From Mesostigma viride (Eukaryota > Streptophyta > Mesostigmatophyceae > Mesostigmatales > Mesostigmataceae): 64,000 nt of DNA. Below the pieces are notes generated by a model. That model worked only from the letters and a program-made list of their open reading frames with translations. It had not been told where the DNA came from and ran no database searches. Position 1 is the first letter of the stretch. Every line of letters begins with the position of its first letter. This document shows positions 25,501 through 32,600 of the stretch, one piece after another. The translations under genes and the position numbers were made by a program. The DNA is taken from positions 6,395,817-6,459,816 of the forward strand of contig RPFO01000080.1 in assembly GCA_009746045.1 (NCBI GenBank), given 5' to 3'.

Positions 25501-27121
25501 TGGGGATGGGGATGGGGATGGGGATGGGGATGGGGATGGGGATGGGGATGGGGATGGGGATGGGGATGGGGATGGGGATGGGGATGGGGATGGGGATGGG
25601 GATGGGGATGGGGATGGGGATGGGGATGGGGATGGGGATGGGGATGGGGCCGGATGGGGATGGGGATGGGGATGGGGATGGGGATGGGGATGGGGATGGG
25701 GATGGGGATGGGGATGGGGCCGGATGGGGATGGGGATGGGGATGGGGATGGGGATGGGGATGGGGATGGGGATGGGGATGGGGATGGGGATGGGGATGGG
25801 GATGGGGATGGGGATGGGGATGGGGATGGCGATGGCGATGGCGATGGCGATGGCGATGGCGATGGCGATGGCGATGGCGATGGCGATGGCGATGGCGATG
25901 GCGATGGCGATGGCGATGGCGATGGCGATGGCGATGGCGATGGCGATGGCGATGGCGATGGCGATGGCGATGGCGATGGCGATGGCGATGGCGATGGCGA
26001 TGGCGATGGCGATGGCGATGGCGATGGTGATGGTGATGGTGATGGTGATGGTGATGGTGATGGTGATGGTGATGGTGATGGTGATGGTGATGGTGATGGT
26101 GATGGTGATGGTGATGGTGATGGTGATGGTGATGGTGATGGTGATGGTGATGGTGATGGTGATGGTGATGGTGATGGTGATGTTGATGTGACTGTCCATG
26201 GCAGCAGCAGTGGTTGGTCTTCCTTCTAAAATAAAGAATGTTATCTAGTCCTTTCTGTACAGTCGGTTGGAGCCTTGGCGAGATCATGCTTGCTCTGATT
26301 GCAGTGAACTTAAACAAGTTTCATCTTTGGATGCACCATGGCCGCATTGCCCTTGATTTGTGGAACCTTTTCAGGGTATCCTGTCCCAAGCCAAGGCGCA
26401 CATCACGAGGATTGTGGAGAACATCCGCACAAGGGTCATCGAGAGCGTCGGCGGCATCCACATTGTGTTCCGGTTTGCCTTTGTGGCATACCGTGACTTC
26501 ACGGACACGAATCATTTCGAGATCCTTGACTTCCCGCCTTATGAGGAGCCATCTCCAACGGTCCGGTCTGGGGGGGGGGATGCCATTCGGAACTTTGAGA
26601 TCGACTACCAACGCCGGTCCGCACAGCGATTGGCCGCCTTCCTGGCGCCGCTTGTGGCGACAGGTGGCGGTGACTATCCAGAGGATGTGATCGGGGCACT
26701 GCACAAGGCCGCGGAACTAAAATGGGAGGCTAAGGTCCGCTACTGTTTCGTCATTGGCGATGCTCCGTCGCATGGCCCTGAATGCTACGGCGGCTCTGGT
26801 GACAGCTACCCATCCGGGCATCCGGGGGGATTCACGGCAGCCACCGTGATCCAGGAGCTTGCCGTCAAACAACGCACACGCTTGTACTTTTGCCACATGA
26901 TCCGCTCAAATACACAGAAGACGTATGATGCTCTAAAGCAGGCCCATGCAAGGGCGCCAGAGACAGATTTTGAGCACAAGGCAAAGGTGGTACCGACGGA
27001 GGTGGACTTGGAGGTTGCGGGCAGGGCAGGGGGGGATGACCCATCAGCCGCAATGATCAGGGAGCTTGAGCGCCAGATATGTGACAATGTGTCTGATACC
27101 CTGATGATGGACTACCTGTAA
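1..27121 (+). CDS. Giant midasin/MoxR-like AAA+ protein with ASH-like domains, Gly-Met repeat and three VWA domains (5' partial, four exons)
   Basis: Joined exons 1-16593, 17302-19764, 21149-25002 and 26375-27121 give about 7,883 codons from the ATG at 6, ending in TAA. The phases agree at all three junctions (1/1, 1/1, 0/0) and all introns are GT-AG. The start lies upstream: the frame is open to base 1, and the first AAA module has a Walker B-like strand (residues 94-102, numbered from the ATG at 6) but no Walker A. Domain order: three AAA_5-type modules, a long helical region with coiled coils, beta-sandwich ASH-like domains, an alpha-solenoid-like stretch, a GMGG linker, then VWA1, VWA2 and VWA3. 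Midasin and MoxR/VWA pairs are ATP-driven remodelling machines in which VWA (MIDAS) domains bind substrate or adaptor; that role here is inference. VWA1 carries DNSGSM and a midasin-like FDEP motif. It is larger than typical midasin (about 5,000 aa), which has only one VWA. Orthology to midasin is not claimed. Confidence 0.75.
250..3200 (+). other. Three tandem AAA+ (dynein/midasin/MoxR-type) modules
   Basis: Module 1 is cut by the window edge. Its Walker B-like strand reads VLLEDLN, followed by [10 protein letters not shown]. Module 2 is canonical ([14 protein letters not shown]). Module 3 has GETCTRKT instead of a GxxxxGKT P-loop and Asn in place of the catalytic Glu of Walker B, then the same [10 protein letters not shown] helix as module 1. 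Substituted Walker B residues also occur in some midasin modules. Only module 2 looks fully equipped for ATP hydrolysis among those visible; further modules may lie upstream of the window. Confidence 0.85.
7668..7712 (+). repeat. Coding CAG tract (polyGln/His)
   Basis: A run of CAG codons interrupted by TAC and CAC encodes Gln7, Tyr, two His, then Gln4 (about residue 2555 onward). It lies in a poorly conserved loop of the giant protein's linker and is the only trinucleotide microsatellite seen in this exon. Confidence 0.9.
12330..14200 (+). other. Tandem ASH/hydin-like immunoglobulin-fold domains
   Basis: The translation repeats the ASH pattern: a beta strand ending DFG or DLG, then a V-x-x-G turn, then a strand with N-N/N-D (for example [17 protein letters not shown] and later [11 protein letters not shown]), then Pro-rich turns and L-P-x-G. 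Perhaps four or five domains are present. ASH (ASPM-SPD-2-hydin) domains are frequent in ciliary and centrosomal proteins. The call rests on pattern only. Confidence 0.55.
16594..17301 (+). other. Intron 1 of the giant gene
   Basis: 708 bp, GTGAGG donor and TTTCAATGCAG acceptor. It is clearly more AT-rich than the flanking exons. No repeat or gene was recognised inside. Joining G (16593) to AT (17302) restores a GAT codon. Confidence 0.75.
17302..19764 (+). CDS. Exon 2 of the giant gene: Gly-Met (GMGG) repeat linker
   Basis: A Ser/Gly/Asp-rich leader of about 115 residues precedes about 670 residues of [11 protein letters not shown] and GVGG tandem repeats, then about 35 non-repetitive residues. 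The exon ends at GCAG|GTATTT, which is phase 1 and matches the next acceptor. The repeat alone would be open in several frames, so the case for coding rests on the non-repetitive flanks and the phase agreement at both ends. The composition recalls the GGM-rich C-terminal tail of GroEL-type chaperonins, a similarity of composition only. An alternative donor at 19639 is also phase 1 but weaker. The link to the gene is inference. Confidence 0.65.
17655..19665 (+). repeat. 12-bp coding minisatellite (GGCGGTGGCATG type)
   Basis: About 2 kb of 12-bp units encode G-M-G-G, with the Met codon often replaced by GTG (Val), and with interspersed GCCATGTCTGG blocks. Higher-order structure is visible. An identical segment of about 210 bp starts at 18241 and 18451, with a third, slightly altered copy at 18661. 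A second higher-order unit of about 225 bp starts at 18841 and 19066. Confidence 0.95.
19395..19580 (+). repeat. Homogeneous GVGG sub-array
   Basis: About 15 near-identical copies of GGCGGTGGCGTG, without the ATG variants that dominate the rest of the array. This points to a recent local expansion of a single unit. Confidence 0.9.
19765..21148 (+). other. Intron 2 of the giant gene
   Basis: 1,384 bp, GTATTT donor, acceptor TTGCAACAG at 21148. AT-rich, T-rich toward the 3' end. No gene or repeat family was recognised. Splicing rebuilds a GGT codon. Confidence 0.7.
21149..25002 (+). CDS. Exon 3 of the giant gene: VWA1, VWA2 and the start of VWA3
   Basis: After a low-complexity Gly/Ala/Ser leader and a charged helical region, VWA1 begins near nt 22925 with the MIDAS motif DNSGSM and a midasin-like KHFDEP segment near 23092. 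VWA2 begins near 24181 with DVSVSM and has a later LTDGYS strand (TDG, third MIDAS element). VWA3 opens with DVTGSMG at the very end of the exon (24979-25002), where the donor GG|GTAAGG splits the domain right after its metal-binding motif. All three D-x-[ST]-x-S motifs keep the metal ligands, so all three VWAs could bind Mg2+. Confidence 0.85.
25003..26374 (+). other. Intron 3 of the giant gene, mostly hexanucleotide array
   Basis: 1,372 bp, donor GTAAGG, acceptor CCTTTTCAG. Phase 0 on both sides. About 1 kb of the intron is the GATGGN array listed separately. The long reading frames across it are artefacts of a 6-bp repeat. Confidence 0.85.
25168..26181 (+). repeat. Compound hexanucleotide array GATGGG to GATGGC to GATGGT
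   Basis: Three consecutive blocks differ only in the last base of the hexamer: GATGGG (to about 25828, interrupted five times by GGGGCCGGAT), GATGGC (about 25829-26025) and GATGGT (about 26026-26181). The G-rich block has runs of four G every six bases, suited to G-quadruplex formation on the coding strand. Confidence 0.97.
26375..27121 (+). CDS. Exon 4 of the giant gene: remainder of VWA3 and C terminus
   Basis: Continues VWA3 in phase 0 (DVTGSMG then [10 protein letters not shown]). It contains VAYRDF and the GDAPSHG-type strand followed by a D-x-YP-x-G-x-P-GG turn, the signature of the VWA subtype found in alpha-kinase vwkA-like proteins. The C-terminal helix ends in DTLMMDYL and TAA at 27119-27121. 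VWA3 is thus a different subtype from the midasin-like VWA1. Confidence 0.85.
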   Translation, partial: GILSQAKAHITRIVENIRTRVIESVGGIHIVFRFAFVAYRDFTDTNHFEILDFPPYEEPSPTVRSGGGDAIRNFEIDYQRRSAQRLAAFLAPLVATGGGDYPEDVIGALHKAAELKWEAKVRYCFVIGDAPSHGPECYGGSGDSYPSGHPGGFTAATVIQELAVKQRTRLYFCHMIRSNTQKTYDALKQAHARAPETDFEHKAKVVPTEVDLEVAGRAGGDDPSAAMIRELERQICDNVSDTLMMDYL

Positions 27122-27689
27122 GAGTTCCTGGCAAAGTATATTTTTACTTTTCACCTTTTAATAGTGGACGTTTCACATTGCCTGTGTACTACTAGTATAT
27201 AGATTGGGGGCTGCCACGTCAATGGCCCCCACTTTGAAAGGACGGCTTGAGTGCTCCTTGTACTTTGCCTATGTGCCTAAAGCTCCCTGCATTGGCTTGG
27301 ACTTGTCTCTCCTAAATTTGGACATGTCTCTCTTGCTTGTCTATTTTCCTCGCATCGTCCAGTGTTGATTTACGTATAACTTATCGAAACATGTCCCATC
27401 ACTTATCAATGGCTCCAAGTTTTCAGGCCATTCCAAATACCGCTGCTCAAGTTGTATAATACATCTCACTTGGCCAGATACAGCTTTTTCTTCGATCTTC
27501 GGCTAAATCTGCTTTATATTTATATATTCATTGAGAATGATAGATTACGGAGGTGAGATGGGCATGCAACATAAGGAAAAACCCGACAAGGAGAAGAACC
27601 CTGAAGAAATTAACAGGAATCTGACACAGACATCCAAGGATCGCTCACGCCAGCTGCACAAGGTACAACTAACTACATCACAAAACTAC
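27122..27689. other. 3' flank of the giant gene
   Basis: AT-rich sequence after the stop codon, presumably 3' UTR and intergenic. No AATAAA was seen and no convincing gene was found. Confidence 0.5.
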
Positions 27690-28200
27690 GACACGCAGCA
27701 ACATCGCTGCCGGCCCACCATGCAGGCCTGGGAGGGATCTAGACCGCATGGGTCGCGACAAAGTCGGCCCGGGTGTGGCGGAATAACACATCAGCCACGG
27801 TGCGAGTGAGGGCGAGTGACAGGCGCTGCCGCCAATACGAGGACCACGTGCGGGCAGACCACGGGGCGGTCTGACCCTCGAGGTCGAGGCGGTCTTCACG
27901 GCGCTGGCAGCACTCGTGGAAAAACTCAGCTGTCTTGGGGCCCATGGACCCGAACTCCTCAAGGACAAAGGGGATGACCCGGTGGGGCCCCACATTGCCG
28001 TAGGAGGCAAACTTGTCGCGCTCAGCCACAGCGGCAGCAGCGCCGGCATCCACAGCCGCCCGGAGGATGCATGTGGCGACCGGAGAGCGGCGGAGCCACG
28101 GAGACATCGATGAGCATGCAGGTGGCAACCCTGCCCGTCGTAGTCAAGCACGGTAATGTCGGGGCGGTGGTTGGGTGAGTATATATTGCACCCACACTCC
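27690..28200 (-). pseudogene. Decayed non-LTR retrotransposon, C-terminal endonuclease-like part
   Basis: Read on the minus strand across two frameshifts: SPNHRPDITVLDYDG, then LIDVSVA, then a long stretch with KFASYGNVGPHRVIPFVLEE. The RPD...LD.D....LIDVSV pattern resembles the PD-(D/E)xK core of restriction-like endonuclease domains in non-LTR elements. The same order recurs in the fragment at 36870-37615. The frame breaks mark it as dead. No reverse-transcriptase core remains here. Confidence 0.6.
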
Positions 28201-28202
28201 AC

Positions 28203-28952
28203 CTCTTAGACGATGCCGAGGTCAACTACCCTCCTTCAGGCCGCTTCAAGCTGCTCGGCAGTTGGCTTCCCGACTGCGAGGACGACATGACGACACGGAT
28301 CGGCATGGCGTGGGCGCACCTCCATGACCACCGCCGCTGGTGGAGCAACCCCGCCCCACCCCGGATCGTCAAGCGTGACCTCTTCAAGGTCGTCATTCTG
28401 ACGATCCTGACCTATGGTGCCGAGACGTGGACACTGATGCAGGAGCTGGAGCAACGACTCGACGGCGCCGTCACCAAGATGCTGCGCAAGGCCCTTAACA
28501 TCCCCTTTGGTTTGCACATTAGTAATGAGGATTTGTACGCTGATTTGCCCTATGTTTCCCACATTATTAGGCACAGGCGCCTGGGCCTAGCCGGGCACCT
28601 GGCCCGCACAGATCAGGTAGATACATCAGATAGACTAGCTGGCACCAAGCCCGCCCAGCCTGGGCGATATGTCCTCACCTGGCGTGCCCCCGGCCGCGCG
28701 CGGCAGGGCCGCCACCCGTGGACTTTTCGTGATAGACTCGGCATGGACATGTGCTACACTAGACGTGACGGGCTCACCCCCGGGCAGCCTCCTGGTTTGT
28801 CTGTAATATGGAGGCAGATGGTGCGCAAGGATAGATGGCAAGTAGTGATGAAGGAGACCACCCCCAAGCCTGTGGGGGCTCCGCGTGTGACCAAGTATGG
28901 CATTCATAGCGATTCGGGCCGCGGTGCCCACACCCCTGTAACTAGGACCTAG
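28203..28952 (+). pseudogene. LINE reverse-transcriptase C-terminal fragment
   Basis: An open frame of about 250 codons begins without its upstream domain. It shows the LINE thumb/C-terminal signatures: FKLLGSWLPD, then ILTYGAETWTLM, then LDGAVTKMLRKALNI, then RHRRLGLAGHLAR. It ends at TAG 28950-28952. The catalytic palm motif is missing, so the copy is 5'-truncated, as LINE insertions usually are. It abuts the oppositely oriented remnant at 28200 and belongs to a different LINE type. Its 3' end recurs at 32503-32600 (inverted) and 36104-36390. Confidence 0.8.
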
Positions 28953-29050
28953 ATAGCTTATACCATCCATTCCATCCCATGTTCCCCTCCCACTGAGGAC
29001 TTATGCTCACGTGACGCAGTCACGTGTCTATTAATTAATTAATTAATATT
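28953..29050 (+). repeat. LINE 3' UTR with CACGTGAC hairpin and (TTAA)n tail
   Basis: Contains CACGTGACGCAGTCACGTG (8-bp perfect stem, 3-nt loop) followed by repeated TTAA. The same end is found inverted near 32503-32600 and direct near 36290-36390. Confidence 0.8.
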
Positions 29051-30254
29051 GCACCATAGTATGTTAGTCGAGATTTATTGTGTCATGGTTCAAAGCAGTA
29101 TAGTTCGAAGTAGTATAGTTCAAAGTAGTATAGCCTGTCAAGGTAAGTCGCTAACAGCAAACTAATGCTGCCAAGCCCCGGGACGCAAAAAATGCAATAA
29201 CTCAGTCAGGTACCACCGTACCAGCACATACTAAGCAACCCCTTACAACTTACTTGGGAAAAGTCCTCGTTAAAGCAGGATTGGGACACTACTAATTTTC
29301 AGCACGGATTCTTAACGCCTGAGATGAGCTCTAATCGGGAACGTTATCACCAGGACCACCCAGGCTCGGAATCGAGGCCATGGGGCGTTGGCTGGGTGGC
29401 CGGGGATTTCCACCCTCGCAGGGCATTCCTGGCCATTTCCTGGTTCCCACGCCTTCTTGGAGAGGCTTGAAGCTAACAAGCATGAGCCGTAGGCACGCCT
29501 GAACGTTCAGGATTTGCTGAAAACAAGAGGGAAAACTTGGTTACTATGCACTTAATTAGTAATGAAGCTCTTGGTACCACCTCGGTGAGTTCTTGGGACT
29601 TTGGCGGAACGGCGGAGGGTCATCATGGTGCTCTTTGTGATACGATGCAACTCTGAGCGTTTGCCAAGGTGACACAAGGTGGTGGGGAACTCATTAAGAC
29701 AAATTGCCAATGACTTACTTCAAGAATCACCCAGTATTCTTACGTTCGAGGTCTAGCTTCTTAGGTTAAGGTATGGGCCAATGGGGTCGGTACGTGGTTG
29801 TCCGGGGTCAGCGGTGGGGTTCCTAATTGGGGGGTTGGCTAAGTGTGTGCCTGTACCTTGTAACCTGACCGACGCCGGCCCAACGATGCGGTATCATGAT
29901 TGACAGCTAAAGTACCATCAACCCCTGACAATGTGATCATTAATAATTTATTTATTTATTTATTACTTAATATATTAATTAATTAACCCCTGAAAATGTG
30001 ATCGTTCTCGGTTCATTTAATTACTGGCTCAGCATGGTACGCATACTGTTGTCTCACCAGTTAGTATATGTCTAGTTTGCTCGACCTCTTAATTGCTCGT
30101 TAATTTTGTCATCACAGATCATTACATGGGCCAGACAGGTCCCCTAGGGTAGAGCTGATGTTTGTGGCTTGAGTTAAGATAGCTTTAGTTAGAATCTATA
30201 GATGTAGTAGATAGCTGTTGTAGATATAATAGATTAGACCGGTAGGTTGTTTGC
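29051..30254. other. Intergenic, no gene recognised
   Basis: AT-rich with short local duplications (GTATAGTTCAAAG-like words near 29095-29130) and a TTAT/TTAAT tract near 29940-29985. No reading frame of note. Confidence 0.5.
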
Positions 30255-30257
30255 ACC

Positions 30258-30483
30258 CATCCATCCATCCATCCATCCATCCATGCATCCATCCATCCAT
30301 CCATCCATCCATCCATCCATCCATCCATCCATCCATCCATCCATCCATCCATCCATCCATCCATCCATCCATCCATCCATCCATCCATCCATCCATCCAT
30401 CCATCCATCCATCCATCCATCCATCCATCCATCCATCCATCCATCCATATCCATCCATCCATCCATCCATCCATCCATCCATC
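30258..30483 (+). repeat. (ATCC)n tetranucleotide microsatellite
   Basis: About 56 copies with two interruptions (CATGCATCC near 30283 and CATATCC near 30447). It is followed directly by the dispersed hairpin repeat at 30487. Confidence 0.97.
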
Positions 30484-30486
30484 GGG

Positions 30487-30540
30487 GTCAATGCTCCGTG
30501 ACTCCCCAACGGGAGCACGAGTCTAATTAATTAATTAATA
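30487..30540 (+). repeat. Dispersed TGCTCCGTGACTCCCC repeat with AATTAAT tail, copy 1
   Basis: TGCTCC...GGAGCA forms a 6-bp stem. It ends CACGAGT followed by AATTAATTAAT. A near-identical inverted copy is at 38050-38095 and a diverged one at 52868-52912. The tail resembles that of the LINE at 28203. Confidence 0.75.
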
Positions 30541-30577
30541 AAATTAATTACATGGGCGATTGAAATTAATTAATTAA

Positions 30578-32502
30578 GGGGACTCGGCGCGGCGAATATT
30601 TTCTGCGCCAAAAAAATTCCGCGGTACCCTCCGTACCGTGAAAAGTGGGTGCACGGTGCGCGCACCCCTTGCGGAAGTGGCCATGGCGACTGCTTTTAGA
30701 CAAAACGTGACAAATCTGGCACGCGGAAAGAAGAAAAAATGCTCGATTGTTGGAGAAAATTAGTTACTGATTCTAATTTATGGTGGGATGGTTGCGATCT
30801 ATCATGTCGCGGGCTTTTTTTCTTTGCCATCGGCAGGGGGGGTCCGGCCTGAATTTCTGTCGGGATGAATAAAGTATAATGGATGCCTGCCGGTGTGATT
30901 GTCGATTGTTGCCAGTTTTGATGGTCGTAAGGAAAGCTAGTTTAATGATGTTTCTAAAGCCGTAAAAATTCCCGCTGCTGTCTTTACCTTTTCCGTCATT
31001 TTGCGGTAAGATAACATTAGGCCTGCGCGATGCGTGCCCAACCTCTCCATGAAAGGGTGGACTTTCTTGTGCGCCTGGGCACGAATAAATGCCCGTTATG
31101 GTACGTTCTTGTATTAAACGTCTTAAGCTAGCGTTTTCCTGCTTTCTTAGCTCGTTGAGCGTAAGCTTTTTGCCTTCTTTCCGGCCAGATGCAGCCAGGA
31201 ATTAGTTGCGGGTCCTGGCGCTGCATCGCTGCCAGGATTCCTGGGTGTCTCTTAGCAAGTTCGTCTGTGACGTGGCTGGCTTTCTGCAGCGCGTGGCCCG
31301 CAACCTGTCGGGAAGGTGTAATGCTTTTATTTCCATGCTTCTCTGAAATTTCTTTTGCTTTATAGACAGTTGTGTTCGAGGAAATTCACGTGGTCTTCCT
31401 AAGCAGCGGCATCATTTTCCCCAGACACTGACGAGCTGGCACCTGTCTCCTGAAGAAAGCGGCTCGTGCTTGTTAGAAAGGAGGCAGTGTGCATTAATTT
31501 GCGGGACACAATGCTTTGGTGGCACATGCGTCAGGTACGCTGTTCCAATGGTCTCTTCACCTTAATTCCCACTGAGTAAATGATAGCCTTTGTCATGCTA
31601 ACCAGAGCAGCTAGCCACAGGTTGGCTGGATAAAAAGTCAGCTTATTTTCTCTTTATATACTGCGTGTGTGGTCCTCCACGTGTCCGGCTTGTTGGGCAT
31701 TTTGGAAGAGGGTTTTCAATGTGTTGTTGGGTGGAACAACTTGGTTGTTGGCACAAAATCACACATTATTAGCCTGAGATAGGCATTACATATGCTGCTC
31801 AGGCGTGTCGTCCTACCGGCCTTGTTGTTAAGGGTAGACTCACAAGGCTGGCTGTGCCGATGGAGGGGTGGGGCGTATGACGCTCCGGACATCCTCCTCA
31901 CACTCCGTGATCAAAGTGGGCATGTTTTTGGGTGTCTAGGGTAGCAAAACAGATGTCATTTTGGCTCAGCACTAGCTTAATTCTCTTTTAGCGTCTACCC
32001 AGGTGGCATCACAGGAAAATCAATAATAACTTGAGCTACGCTTGTCAGAATGAGCTCAAACTTTGGGGTTGTGTTTCCCCTCACTCAGTGGAATATAAAA
32101 TGTATGGATGACCCAATCTGATGTGTTAATGATTTGATTTTTTTTTTTGCTCAAAAAAGTACCCATTTTGCGGGAAAATTTATAACTCAAACAAATGTGA
32201 CCATTTTGGCCATGTAAATAGCCCAGCTTTTAAAAAAGTGGGGGAACTTTGCAAAAATGTATGGGCAGGTCATTTGGATAAGTGGTTTGTCTTGGGCAAA
32301 ATATCTCATAAATAGCGTCTTTTTCTATTTTTAGCTCGCCACCGGTGCGTGGTTGGGGGTAGTACCCCGGCCCAACAAGTGGTGGCATGAATGTCCAAAC
32401 ATCATATTTATGGTACTCAATCATCACTAGATGGTTCCCGAGTGCATTGGAACTGATATTCATTAAAGTCAGTTTTTCAGGCTTTTGGACGTGCGAGTCC
32501 CC
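30578..32502. other. Gene-free segment bounded by TTAA and short inverted GGGGACTCG ends
   Basis: Left TTAA-GGGGACTCG (30574-30586) and right CGAGTCCCC-TTAA (32494-32506) are inverted. No transposase frame was found inside. The TTAA may simply be part of the neighbouring tails, so a piggyBac-like origin is only a possibility. Confidence 0.3.
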
Positions 32503-32600
32503 TTAATTAATAGACACGTGACTGCGTCACGTGAGCATATTAAGTCCTCAGAGGGAGGGGAACATGGGATGGAATGGATCATTGATGTAAGCTATCTAGG
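32503..32600 (-). repeat. LINE 3' end, inverted copy
   Basis: The reverse complement of the 28950-29035 sequence, including the CACGTGAC hairpin, the ATCCATTCCATCCCATG segment and the TTAATTAA tail. No coding part of the element is attached. Confidence 0.8.

Noticed and set aside
25088-26317. Frames of MG, DG, WG, HP or PI dipeptides
   Set aside because: Translation of the GATGGN hexamer array, which sits in an intron with matching phases on both sides.
30185-30526. MDGW / HPSI repeat frames
   Set aside because: Artefact of the (ATCC)n microsatellite.
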